Under the pieces are notes generated by a model. The model was not told the origin of the DNA and searched no databases. It saw nothing but the letters and a program-made list of their open reading frames with translations. Positions 24,487 to 33,457 of a DNA stretch of 64,000 nucleotides are shown in pieces (the first letter of the stretch is position 1; every line of letters starts with the position of its first letter). This DNA comes from Athalassotoga sp049965695 (GTDB taxonomy: Bacteria > Thermotogota > Thermotogae > Mesoaciditogales > Mesoaciditogaceae). The position numbers were made by a program, and so were the translations under genes. The DNA lies in NCBI RefSeq assembly GCF_049965695.1, contig NZ_JBMFWB010000004.1, forward strand, positions 31,769 to 95,768, written 5' to 3'.

Positions 24487-27165
24487 ATGAAAATCAAATC
24501 CGTGAAACTCGAGAATTTTAAAAGCCATGTGAATTCTTACATATCTTTTTCACCTGGATTGAATTTGATAATCGGCCCGAACGGTTCTGGAAAATCAAGT
24601 ATACTTCAGGCGATAGGGCTCGGATTTTTTGGCATTACCAACAAGGTGAATCTCTCTAAATTCATAACAAATGACGTAAAAAATGACGGCTCAACGATAA
24701 AAATAGAATTCGATGACGGCGATGGAATGAATTACACGCTAACGCGAGAAATATCGAGTCGTCAATCAAAAGTACGTCTTGTGGATGACAGAGGCATGAT
24801 CGTGGATAATGCCGCAAAGGTAGGTGAAAAGATAAAACAGATTTTTCAAATTGATTCCAGCGATCCCGAAGAAATATACAAAAACATCATAACGGCCTAT
24901 CAAAACGACATAACGGATGTTTTTGCCCGCACTCCGGCCAAAAGAAATGAATTCTTCAACACCCTGTTCAACACGGAAATATACAAATTCATCTCCTCGA
25001 CCCATGTCAAAAATTACACCGATAAACTGGATAAAGATCTGGGTGATCTGACCGTAAAAGCACAATACCTCGAATCAGAAATCGAAAAGGAAAAAGCACT
25101 TGACGATCTCATGGCCGAAATAAAAAAAGAAATGGAAAAGGTTCAAAAGGCAATTCACGATTCAGAAGCGCAAAAATCCGAAATCGATATTTTTATCGAT
25201 GAGCAAACAAAAATAGGTGACAAAATCAAAATGCTTTCTTCGAAAAAAAGTACGTTGGACGTTAAAATTGAAGGCCTTCAAAAGCAGATCGAAAAACTTT
25301 CAAAGGATGCCGAAGGATCGCAACGATCCGCCCAGATACTTGAAAGGTATGTTCAAGATTACAATCGTTACAACGAGATATCGGAGAAGGTCAAAAAAAC
25401 AAACGATGAAATTTCAAAAATTATGAAATCGCTTGATTTAATTCAGTCCATAAAAGATGACATGAATTTAAAGAAAAATCAAAAAGAAAAGATCATTTCT
25501 AACATAGAATCTGACAGAAAAAGAATCGTCGAAAATCAGGAAGCGATGAATGTTCAATCGCAGGAGATCGTATTTCACTCCAAAACGGCCGATGATCTGA
25601 AAGTTGCGCTTTTAAAGGCAAACGAATTATACAAATCGATCTCCGAAGAAATTAAAGAAATCAAGATGAATTTGGCAAAAAAAGATTACGGTACGATATC
25701 GAACCACTTTGATTCTGAAGGCAAAAAGGTTTTTGACGCGCTTTCCGGCAAAATCGAAGAAGAAGAAAAACTGCGCACCCTTCTCGATCGAAAGAACGAA
25801 TCCATAACGGAAACACGTTCAAAAATAAAAGCGCTTGAAGAGGCAAAATCAACTCTGTTAGGCGGAATATGTCCATATCTTAGAGAAAAATGTCTTAACA
25901 TGAAAGGAGATCCCGCCGCTTACTTCGATCCGCGCATAAAAGCGTTAGATGATGAATTGTCAAATCTTAAAAAGCAAAAGTTAGAAATCGATGAAAAGAT
26001 AAAGAAAAACAAACAAATGGAAGATGAAAGGTCAACACTTATCGAAAAACTTTTGGATGAGAAAAATCAAAAAGGAAGGGAAGCCTATCAAAAAACCTCG
26101 CAGATTCAATCCGAAATAGACCTTCAAAAGAAACAAATCGATCTTTTGGAAAAAAGAAAAGCGGAACTTAATTTGACAAATGAAAATCTCGGTAAAGATA
26201 TCTCGGAGATGTCCAAAAAAATCGATGCCATAAATGAAAATATCAACGGATTATCGGCAAAAATCATAAAAGAGAATGAGTTGAAAGAAAACATCAACAT
26301 CCTTCAAGAAGAACGATCAAAGGATCAGGAAGAAATGCAAAAAGTGAAGGCAGGGTATGAACTGTACAACCAAAACATTATGAACGCTTCAAGGCTTGAT
26401 AAGATAAAGCGAGAATTAGAAGTTGCAACGAATGAAAAATCAGAACTCGAGTCTGAAATTCATAAGATTTCAGATGAAATCGAAGAATCCAAAAATTCAT
26501 ACAAGGCACAGGATTTGCAAGCAGCCAGATCAAAACTTGACAGGCTGAACGAAGAGATGGGATCTCTGCGGCAAAAACTCGGAGAATTGAACGGATCTAT
26601 GTCAGAAATGTTGAAGGCAAAAAAAGAAATGGAAGAAAAGAAATCACAACTTGAAGGGATCAAAAGCGCCATGAACAAGATATCAACCAAAATATCCTTT
26701 TCAAAATCTTTGAGGAGTTTACTCGACGATATGGGTTCTAAGATATCATCCACGTACCGCGATTTGATATCTTCAAAGGCGACAGACAAATACAACATGA
26801 TGACCAAGAGATCGGACATCGTGAAATGGGCCCAAGATTATGATCTTCATCTTTTAACTTACAACGGCGGTACGCCATCGGACAGAAATTTTGAAATGCT
26901 ATCCGGCGGGGAACAGATGTCTCTTGCGCTTGCCATGAGAATGGCCATGGCAACCTTCTTTTCAAGATCCGGTTTTGCCATTTTCGATGAGCCGACGGTT
27001 AACCTTGATGCAGATCGAAGAAGTGCGCTTTCGGAGTCTTTGCCAGAATTGCTCGAAGATATGGATCAAGTCATAATCGTCACTCACGACGATTCTTTCA
27101 AAGAGATGACAGAAAAGATAATAATACTTAAAAATATCGACGGCGTGACAACCGTCGAAAATTAA
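24487..27165 (+). CDS. sbcC: Exonuclease subunit SbcC (Rad50-type SMC ATPase)
   Basis: 892 residues. Walker A GPNGSGKSS is at 33-41. A long heptad coil occupies about 170-450 and 490-770. The C-terminal ATPase lobe has LSGGEQMSLALAMRMAMA (signature), FAIFDEPTVNLD (Walker B and D-loop) and VTHDD. At the coil apex the zinc hook is not the usual CxxC: the only cysteines read GGICPYLREKC, a C-x6-C pair. SbcC clamps DNA, and the hook joins two complexes, so hook chemistry may differ here. The start is ATG 24487, six bases after the sbcD stop. Confidence 0.94.
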   Translation: MKIKSVKLENFKSHVNSYISFSPGLNLIIGPNGSGKSSILQAIGLGFFGITNKVNLSKFITNDVKNDGSTIKIEFDDGDGMNYTLTREISSRQSKVRLVDDRGMIVDNAAKVGEKIKQIFQIDSSDPEEIYKNIITAYQNDITDVFARTPAKRNEFFNTLFNTEIYKFISSTHVKNYTDKLDKDLGDLTVKAQYLESEIEKEKALDDLMAEIKKEMEKVQKAIHDSEAQKSEIDIFIDEQTKIGDKIKMLSSKKSTLDVKIEGLQKQIEKLSKDAEGSQRSAQILERYVQDYNRYNEISEKVKKTNDEISKIMKSLDLIQSIKDDMNLKKNQKEKIISNIESDRKRIVENQEAMNVQSQEIVFHSKTADDLKVALLKANELYKSISEEIKEIKMNLAKKDYGTISNHFDSEGKKVFDALSGKIEEEEKLRTLLDRKNESITETRSKIKALEEAKSTLLGGICPYLREKCLNMKGDPAAYFDPRIKALDDELSNLKKQKLEIDEKIKKNKQMEDERSTLIEKLLDEKNQKGREAYQKTSQIQSEIDLQKKQIDLLEKRKAELNLTNENLGKDISEMSKKIDAINENINGLSAKIIKENELKENINILQEERSKDQEEMQKVKAGYELYNQNIMNASRLDKIKRELEVATNEKSELESEIHKISDEIEESKNSYKAQDLQAARSKLDRLNEEMGSLRQKLGELNGSMSEMLKAKKEMEEKKSQLEGIKSAMNKISTKISFSKSLRSLLDDMGSKISSTYRDLISSKATDKYNMMTKRSDIVKWAQDYDLHLLTYNGGTPSDRNFEMLSGGEQMSLALAMRMAMATFFSRSGFAIFDEPTVNLDADRRSALSESLPELLEDMDQVIIVTHDDSFKEMTEKIIILKNIDGVTTVEN

Positions 27166-27178
27166 TGGAGGTGGAAGT

Positions 27179-29248
27179 ATGAAGAAGTTATCCGTTTTTG
27201 TGTTCATTCTTGCTGCTTTGTTTGGTATTGTGGCTTTTTCGCAACCTGTCATCAGTTCTCCGTCAAGCGTGACAAGCATTTTTTTCGAACCGGCTGCCGG
27301 TGAAACGCCATTTTTGAACGCAATAAAAAGCGCTAAAACTTCTTTGAAAATTGAGATGTACGTCATAACGGCTAATGATGTCTTCAACTCGATAAACAGC
27401 GCCGTAAAGCGTGGAGTCAACGTTAAAGTTATACTCGACCAGCATCCTTACAACATGCAGGCGCAGGCCGATTCCGCCTACAAAACGCTTACATCGATGG
27501 GGGCTCAGGTGCAATGGGCACCATCCCGATTTACCTTCGATCACGCAAAAGTCATGATTGTCGATGATTCGTACGCTGTTTTTGGCACATCCAACCTCAC
27601 TTACAGCGGCATAGCACAAAATTTTGAGGCAGACGTTGCGACCCACGATCCACAGATAGTCAAATCTTTGCTTGACGTTTTCAACGCAGACTGGAATAAC
27701 GTCAAGGTTGGATCTGCCCCGAGAGAATATCTTGTCCTCAGTCCAAACAGCGAGAGCGATCTTGTCTGGCTTATAGACAGTGCAAAAACAAGTCTATCGA
27801 TAGCCGAAGAAGAGGTACCGGAAGGAAAAGTGTTTGTAGCCCTTGAAAATGCGGCAAAAAGAGGCGTTGACGTTAGGCTTATGGAGCCCGAATCAAGTGC
27901 AAAATCGATGTCTGACAAATACAATCTCGCCACACTCGCTACTGCAGGCGTAAAGGTTGGAATTCTGAAATCTCCTTACGTTCATGCCAAAATGATAGTT
28001 TCAGATAGCAATTATCTTTTCATAGGATCGGAAAATGTTTCCTACACTTCAATGATGCAGAACAGAGAAGTCGGCATAATACTTTCAAATAATGCTTTGA
28101 TATCTCAGGCTGTCTCTCAATTTGACGATCTTTGGAATGATGTTTCAATTATGCCTGCCGAATTGCCATCTTCACAAATGGCGTTGCTCACCCAGATAGT
28201 TTCGACTCCTTACGCATACGCAAACAAACTCGTTAAAACCGTTGGAACGATCGAGGGCGTCTTCGGGCCAACCGTTTTCATGTCTTACACTTACGGTGGG
28301 AAAATAGCCGGAATAGAACTATGGCTTGGAAGTGTTGCAAATCCGGAGTTGATCCTCAAAGCAGGACAAACTGTCCGCGTTGTCGGATCTGTGGACACTT
28401 ACAGGGGACAACTTGAAATTTCTGCCGTTACGCTGCCCGAGGTCATATCCGAGAACTTGCTTTCTTTCCCATTTGAGCCTTCATTCGATAAACTCGCGAA
28501 TTACGATGGATTGCTTGTGATGCTTAAGGGCACGGTTAAAGTTTCGGATACGGGTACTTATTTGCTTGGAAAGGACGGTCAGACGGTCAGATTTTCTTCT
28601 CTCGGTATGATGCCGTCTGTTAGCGATGGCACCGATGTCTACGCCGAAGGCATAATCGTAAACGATAACGGCAATTACGTGCTGGCCGCAACGAATTTTT
28701 ATGCCGCGAATACTTACACGCCGATCCTCGAGAGCATTCATTTGAACACAAGTCCGACAATTCCGGAACTGCTATCGAACGTTCAGGTATATTTCAACCA
28801 GACGGTTAAATCGACAGGCGTTGTTTCTGCCATTGTAAGTGCTTCCAACGCTTATGTTTTTTCAAATGGTTACGGTTTAAGAATTTACGGTCAGTACGGA
28901 AACATAAAACCCGGCGATATAGTCGAATTTTCGGGAAGTTTTACTTCATACAACAACTCTTTTGAGGTGGATGTAACTTCTGTAAAGGTGATAGGTCAAA
29001 CTTCCGCGCCTCTTCCTTTAGTCATAAAGACCGGAGATTTTGCAAAATATTCTGAAGTCTTGGTTCAGGTCACAGGCGTCGTTTCAAACGCAAAAGGCAC
29101 GATGTTCGATGTTAACGATGGTTCGGGATCTGCCACCGTTTACATGGCAAAAGGCACATTGCCGCAAAACGGAAGTACAGTGACAGTCGTGGGAATATCC
29201 GTTCAGTACAACAACACACATGAGATATACGCCGTGTCTATAAATTGA
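27179..29248 (+). CDS. Secreted phospholipase D-like protein with C-terminal OB-fold repeats
   Basis: 689 residues, ATG 27179 behind GGAGGTGG. Residues 1-21 are a signal peptide (LSVFVFILAALFGIVAFSQ). Two PLD repeats follow: HAKVMIVDD with GTSNLTYSG near 122, and HAKMIVSDS with GSENVSYTS near 262, each with the HxKx4D motif, so the active site is complete. From about residue 335 come four beta-rich units (LVKTVGTIEGVFGPTVFMSY; MLKGTVKVSDTGTYLLGKDG; TVKSTGVVSAIVSASNAYVF; LVQVTGVVSNAKGTMFDVND) with the pattern of OB folds found in extracellular nucleases. PLD-fold enzymes with such tails are usually nucleases, so DNA is the likelier substrate than lipid. It follows sbcDC by 13 bp and may be cotranscribed. 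Confidence 0.85.
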   Translation: MKKLSVFVFILAALFGIVAFSQPVISSPSSVTSIFFEPAAGETPFLNAIKSAKTSLKIEMYVITANDVFNSINSAVKRGVNVKVILDQHPYNMQAQADSAYKTLTSMGAQVQWAPSRFTFDHAKVMIVDDSYAVFGTSNLTYSGIAQNFEADVATHDPQIVKSLLDVFNADWNNVKVGSAPREYLVLSPNSESDLVWLIDSAKTSLSIAEEEVPEGKVFVALENAAKRGVDVRLMEPESSAKSMSDKYNLATLATAGVKVGILKSPYVHAKMIVSDSNYLFIGSENVSYTSMMQNREVGIILSNNALISQAVSQFDDLWNDVSIMPAELPSSQMALLTQIVSTPYAYANKLVKTVGTIEGVFGPTVFMSYTYGGKIAGIELWLGSVANPELILKAGQTVRVVGSVDTYRGQLEISAVTLPEVISENLLSFPFEPSFDKLANYDGLLVMLKGTVKVSDTGTYLLGKDGQTVRFSSLGMMPSVSDGTDVYAEGIIVNDNGNYVLAATNFYAANTYTPILESIHLNTSPTIPELLSNVQVYFNQTVKSTGVVSAIVSASNAYVFSNGYGLRIYGQYGNIKPGDIVEFSGSFTSYNNSFEVDVTSVKVIGQTSAPLPLVIKTGDFAKYSEVLVQVTGVVSNAKGTMFDVNDGSGSATVYMAKGTLPQNGSTVTVVGISVQYNNTHEIYAVSIN

Positions 29249-29275
29249 AATCTAAACGTTGATGTTTAAAATTAA

Positions 29276-29294
29276 AGGCGGTCATTGACCGCCT
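29276..29294. terminator. Bidirectional terminator, PLD-like gene and gluconolactonase
   Basis: AGGCGGT, loop CATTG, ACCGCCT; T-run TATTTTTTTT on the plus side. Convergent stops at 29248 and 29293 flank it; the right arm overlaps the minus-strand stop codon. Confidence 0.85.
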
Positions 29295-30177
29295 ATTTTT
29301 TTTCGTCGTATGCGTAAGTTGGCATACCCCTGACATGCGTTTTGTATTTGAAAATTCCGCCCGCGTGGGGTTGCTTTTTTAATCCATCCGTGTTCAGTCC
29401 GCGACTTGCCGTCGTTATGTAAAGTTCATCAAGATCGTCTCCACCGAAAACGCATGAAGTTACCTTTTCAACAGGGATATTTATAACCTCTATCAATTTT
29501 CCGTTGCGCGGATCCCATCTTGAAATACGCCATCCACCCCAGTGGGCTACCCATATCATGCCTTCTGAATCCGACGTCATACCGTCGGGAGAGCCCTGAC
29601 CGTCTGGAATTTTTACCGCCACGCGTCTGTTTGAAATCGATCCTGCTTTGAGATCGTAATCAAATGCAAAAACGCTTTTTGTCCTTGTATCTATGTAATA
29701 CATGATCGAATTATCAGGATTCCATGCAATTCCGTTTGATACCGTGACCTTATCGACCATCTTGGTCACGCTGTGATCCCTGTCTATTCTGTAAAGTGCG
29801 CCTAAAGGATCCTTTTCTTCCAAGTTCATAGTGCCTGCCCAAAATCTTCCATATGCATCACATTTCCCGTCGTTAAATCTGTTATCTGGCTTGTCACTTT
29901 CAGGATCGCACACGAATGTGAATTCTTCCGTTTCAAAGTTGAGAAAGTAGATGCCGTGGTGCATCGCGAGAATTGCACCGCCTGATTTATTCGGTGCAAT
30001 GCATCCGACATACTGATTTGAGTTTATGATTTTATCTTCATTTTTCGACGGATCGTAGATATGGACTTTTTTGCCGTCTATATCAACCCAATAAAGTAAT
30101 TTATTTTTGGCATCCCACGATGGACTTTCCGCAACAATTGCGCCTGAATCAAGTAAAAGATCTACCCTCTGTTCCAT
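29293..30177 (-). CDS. SMP-30/gluconolactonase family protein
   Basis: 294 residues from ATG 30177, with GGAAGTGAT upstream; the longer frame is discarded because it reads back into the kinase gene. A six-bladed propeller is evident: ESPSWDAKNKLLYWVDI (metal Glu and substrate loop), RFNDGKCDAYGRFWAGTM (conserved N-D-G and Asn), VSNGIAWNPDNSIMYYIDT and GSPDGMTSDSEGMIWVAHWGG. These carry the Glu/Asn/Asp divalent-cation site of gluconolactonases and regucalcin. Being coupled to a gluconokinase (29-bp overlap), hydrolysis of an aldono-1,5-lactone to the acid is the best guess. No signal peptide, so it is cytoplasmic. Confidence 0.9.
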   Translation of the reverse strand: MEQRVDLLLDSGAIVAESPSWDAKNKLLYWVDIDGKKVHIYDPSKNEDKIINSNQYVGCIAPNKSGGAILAMHHGIYFLNFETEEFTFVCDPESDKPDNRFNDGKCDAYGRFWAGTMNLEEKDPLGALYRIDRDHSVTKMVDKVTVSNGIAWNPDNSIMYYIDTRTKSVFAFDYDLKAGSISNRRVAVKIPDGQGSPDGMTSDSEGMIWVAHWGGWRISRWDPRNGKLIEVINIPVEKVTSCVFGGDDLDELYITTASRGLNTDGLKKQPHAGGIFKYKTHVRGMPTYAYDEKK

Positions 30178-31672
30178 CTTTATCACTTCCCTCTTGAAAT
30201 TCAACGATATTTTTAAAATCCTTTTTGAGATCATCATGAAGCATTTTGTAAATTTCGAAGATCTTCATATAAACATCATGATTTTTGGCATCTGGAAAGT
30301 AAGTTTTGGAGATAAGAAAAAAATTTTTGACTTCATCGAAATTGTCTATGATTTTTAGCGCCTTCATCCCAACGATCATCGCACCAAAAGCGGAACTGTC
30401 GTCATTTTTCATCGTTAGAACTTTTTTGCCCAGTACATCTGCGAGTATTTTTATCCATAATTTAGATCTCGTCATCCCCCCGCTTAGATGTACCTCATCT
30501 ATCTTTCCTGTGATTTCTTCAAGGGCAAGATCAACATCGTAAAGGCTATATCCTATGCCCTCAAGCGTTGCTCTTAAAAAGTGAGGCTTTTTGTGGTAGA
30601 TGTTCATTCCGAAAAAAACTCCCCTCAGACTGGCATCCCAGTATGGACTTCTTTCACCTGTTAGATGAGGCAGAAAGACGAGGCCATCCGATCCGGCCTT
30701 TATCTTTGAGGCTTTTGCCATCGTTGAGTCGATCTTTCCACCGAAATTGTCCATAAACCATTTAACGGCCATGCCGGCATTGCTTACGGCACCGCCAATT
30801 GTGAAATGTGACTCATCAAGGACATAGGTAAAAGTTCTCATCTTCCGATCCACAACGGGGCTGTCCGAGATAACTCTCATCGCTCCACTTGTGCCAACGC
30901 TTACGGAAGAAATACCTTTTTGCACGGCGCCCGATCCGAGATTGGCAAGCGGGCCGTCTGCACCGCCAATGATAAATGGCACTTCAGGATCAATGCCAAT
31001 TTTAGCAGCGTAAAGATCTTTAATTCCCTTAAAAATATGATCTACAGGTACGATCTCCGAGAGCATATTTTCATTTATGCCTGCAATTCTTAACGCTGTA
31101 TCATCCCATTTCATGTTTTTCAAATTCAAAAAACCTGTTCCTGAAGCCATGGAATGGTCGATCACGTACAGGCCGAAAAGTTTGTAAAATATGTATTCTT
31201 TTACTGAGATGAGTTTTGACGTTTTTTCAAAAATGTTTTTTTTGTTGGACTTTAACCATATGATTTTACACAGTGGCAGCATCGGATGAATCGGCGTGCC
31301 CGTGCTTTTATATATCGCAAAGCCTTCACCGCTCTCTCTGAGATCTTTTGCTACCTGTGAACTTCGAGTGTCTGCCCAAATTACAGCGTTCATAAGTTTG
31401 TCGCCGTTTTTATCAATAGGGATGATGCTATGCATGGCGCCACTGAAACTTATGCCGGCGATCGTGTTACTTTTACCGATTTGCCTTACAACCTTTTCGA
31501 TTGAATCGAGTACTGAATCAAAGATCTCATCCGGATCCTGTTCTATCATTCCGATTTTTGGCATCAAAAGTTTGTAACAAACTTCAGATTTGAATATCGT
31601 TCTGCCGTTCAAATCGTAAGCCACTGTTTTGGTTGCAGTTGTTCCGATATCCGTCCCTATTAAGTACTTCAT
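30149..31672 (-). CDS. gntK: FGGY carbohydrate kinase, probably gluconokinase
   Basis: 507 residues, ATG 31672 overlapping the esterase stop (ATGA). The N-terminal GTDIGTTATKTVAYDL is the phosphate-1 loop, and EQDPDEIF and ISFSGAMHSIIPID match gluconate kinases more than xylulose or glycerol kinases. The second domain has GGADGPLANLGSG and SVGTSGAMR, and the FGGY signature region FLPHLTGERSPYWD with HLSGGMTRSKLWIKILADVL. It would phosphorylate D-gluconate (or a close sugar acid) to the 6-phosphate. The adjacent lactonase supports gluconate. Identity with xylulokinase cannot be fully excluded. Confidence 0.85.
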   Translation of the reverse strand: MKYLIGTDIGTTATKTVAYDLNGRTIFKSEVCYKLLMPKIGMIEQDPDEIFDSVLDSIEKVVRQIGKSNTIAGISFSGAMHSIIPIDKNGDKLMNAVIWADTRSSQVAKDLRESGEGFAIYKSTGTPIHPMLPLCKIIWLKSNKKNIFEKTSKLISVKEYIFYKLFGLYVIDHSMASGTGFLNLKNMKWDDTALRIAGINENMLSEIVPVDHIFKGIKDLYAAKIGIDPEVPFIIGGADGPLANLGSGAVQKGISSVSVGTSGAMRVISDSPVVDRKMRTFTYVLDESHFTIGGAVSNAGMAVKWFMDNFGGKIDSTMAKASKIKAGSDGLVFLPHLTGERSPYWDASLRGVFFGMNIYHKKPHFLRATLEGIGYSLYDVDLALEEITGKIDEVHLSGGMTRSKLWIKILADVLGKKVLTMKNDDSSAFGAMIVGMKALKIIDNFDEVKNFFLISKTYFPDAKNHDVYMKIFEIYKMLHDDLKKDFKNIVEFQEGSDKDGTEGRSFT

Positions 31673-32955
31673 TGATTACTTTTGATCCATGTTGATATCT
31701 CATCTATGACATTGACATCAACATGACCTTCGACAAGATACTCGTCCGGAGATGGTGTACCATCCCATTTTATGAAAAGATGGTAAAGGTTCGGATACCA
31801 CTTGAACGTGTAATTTTTATTTTGGGAAAATGCCGCCTTGAAAATGTCAAAATCTTTTTCCGTCACCTGATAATCTTTCCCGCCTTGCATTATAAGGGTT
31901 GGAATATCTAAATTTTTTAAAATGCCGACAGGATTATATTTTTCAAGTTCGTAGTAGTAACTTACGGGAGCCCCCATTACGATATCTGAATCTTTGAGTG
32001 TATGTTTGTTTATATCTTCAAGTTGGACTATGATGGATTTCATTGCGGATATTTCAGTTGCGTTGTTGGATAGGGATATGAGATATTCAAGTTGATCTAT
32101 CGTGACATCCTGTAAGTTCCTTGCCGGCGCGGCTAACATGATTATTCCCGAAATATCTCCTGACATTTTTGCGATTTCGGGTACAAGATAACCACCTTCG
32201 CTGTGACCGAGAACGAATATTTTCCCAACGTAATTTTGACTCTTTAGAAAATTTATGCCGTCGAGTGCATCTTTGAAATATTCATTTTCAAGGTTAACGG
32301 GTATATCGCCGTTTTGGAATGCCTTTGGATAAACGTAGGTGCTTTTATCGTATCTTAAAACGACTATGCCGTTGGTTGAAAGGCCGTAGGCAATGTCTTC
32401 AAACGGTCTGTTTGGTCCTATTGATTCATCCATGTTTTCCGGGCCGGAGCCGGGAATTAAAATAACGGCGGGAAAAGGACCTTTACCTTCTGGGATGGTA
32501 ATTTCAGCCGGAACTTTTAAATCATTTCCGATAGTCGTTTTTTCAACTTTGAATTTTGATTGATTGACATATGACGGAATTGAATAGGTAGGCGTGGCGG
32601 GTTTAAAGAAAAGACCTGCGACCTTTGAATTTTGATCGATGGTAACCGTCACATCAAGCAAAGCCTTTGAAAAACTTACCGTAAAGACGAAGACGGTGTA
32701 ATTTTGAACGTTAGATACGTTGACGCTTTCTATGGATTGAAATTTTCCTGCCTGACTCTCCACTTGATTCCAAATTGCCTCGGTTTTGGCCAAAGGCAGT
32801 GCTGCCATCATAGCCTCATCGTACATGGATTCAGCCATTTTGAAATTCCCGACGGATAGGTTCATTATGAATTCCTTCGCGATTTGCAGGTTGTCATTTG
32901 CGAAAATCATGATGGGCAAAGACAAAAACAAAAAGGTAAAAACAAACTTTTTCAT
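31669..32955 (-). CDS. Secreted alpha/beta hydrolase with DUF3887-like N-terminal domain
   Basis: 428 residues, ATG 32955 behind GAGGTG. Residues 1-19 are a signal peptide (FVFTFLFLSLPIMIFA). Residues 20-120 form an NTF2-like/DUF3887 domain (NLSVGNFKMAESMYDEAMMA). The hydrolase domain has the oxyanion strand PAVILIPGSGPE, the nucleophile elbow GHSEGG near 262, an acid in QGGKDYQVTEKDF and the histidine in YPNLYHLF. The layout matches Bacillus YjfP-like and Thermotoga acetylesterase-type enzymes; the substrate is unknown, perhaps a carbohydrate ester or polyester. It starts 28 bp from tsaE in the opposite direction. Confidence 0.88.
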   Translation of the reverse strand: MKKFVFTFLFLSLPIMIFANDNLQIAKEFIMNLSVGNFKMAESMYDEAMMAALPLAKTEAIWNQVESQAGKFQSIESVNVSNVQNYTVFVFTVSFSKALLDVTVTIDQNSKVAGLFFKPATPTYSIPSYVNQSKFKVEKTTIGNDLKVPAEITIPEGKGPFPAVILIPGSGPENMDESIGPNRPFEDIAYGLSTNGIVVLRYDKSTYVYPKAFQNGDIPVNLENEYFKDALDGINFLKSQNYVGKIFVLGHSEGGYLVPEIAKMSGDISGIIMLAAPARNLQDVTIDQLEYLISLSNNATEISAMKSIIVQLEDINKHTLKDSDIVMGAPVSYYYELEKYNPVGILKNLDIPTLIMQGGKDYQVTEKDFDIFKAAFSQNKNYTFKWYPNLYHLFIKWDGTPSPDEYLVEGHVDVNVIDEISTWIKSNQ

Positions 32956-32970
32956 TCAAATCACCTCTTC

Positions 32971-33004
32971 TGTTATAATATACATGATGATGGCTTTATT
33001 TCAA
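32971..33004. promoter_or_regulatory. Overlapping divergent promoters of esterase and tsaE
   Basis: Plus strand: TGTTATAAT (extended -10, 32971-32979), five bases before ATG 32984, so the message would begin at or inside the start codons. Minus strand: TTGAAA (33004-32999), 16 bp, TATATT (32982-32977), inside the first codons of tsaE. The two -10 elements share 32977-32979, so polymerases cannot occupy both at once. Confidence 0.5.
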
Positions 33005-33457
33005 AATGTCGATGAACGATCACTTAAAGAGATAGCAAAAAAATTTGCGAAAATACTTTTTGACGGAAGTGTCGTACTTCTCGAAGGAGATTTGGGAGGG
33101 GGAAAGACAACTTTCGTGCGTTATCTTGTTGAGCATCTTGGTGGAAACAGTCGTAAAGTTACGAGTCCAACCTTTACGATAGTTAATGAATACGAAGTAC
33201 GTTTTAAAATCCATCACATCGATCTGTTTAGGTTGAACGAGATGGAAGTGGACGAACTTCCAATAGAAGACTACCTCGAGTCCGATGGCATTTGTCTTAT
33301 AGAATGGCCTGATAAACTCGGTGCTCATGTGCCCGCAAATTACTTCAAGATTGAATTCGAGTTTGTTGATGAAAATCATAGAAATGTAAGGCTATCCTCG
33401 ACTGGTTCACTTTACGATCAAGCATTTTTAAGAGGTGATTTTTCTGTCAAAGCATAA
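32984..33457 (+). CDS. tsaE: tRNA N6-threonylcarbamoyladenosine biosynthesis ATPase TsaE
   Basis: 157 residues from ATG 32984 (three ATG codons in a row, so 32987 or 32990 are possible). Walker A is LEGDLGGGKTT near residue 36, then VTSPTFTIVNEY (switch-like motif), HHIDLFRL with the essential Asp, and ICLIEWPDKL. TsaE works with TsaB and TsaD to make t6A37 on ANN-decoding tRNAs. There is no Shine-Dalgarno site, and the -10 is so close that the mRNA may be leaderless. It overlaps lon. Confidence 0.94.
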   Translation: MMMALFQNVDERSLKEIAKKFAKILFDGSVVLLEGDLGGGKTTFVRYLVEHLGGNSRKVTSPTFTIVNEYEVRFKIHHIDLFRLNEMEVDELPIEDYLESDGICLIEWPDKLGAHVPANYFKIEFEFVDENHRNVRLSSTGSLYDQAFLRGDFSVKA

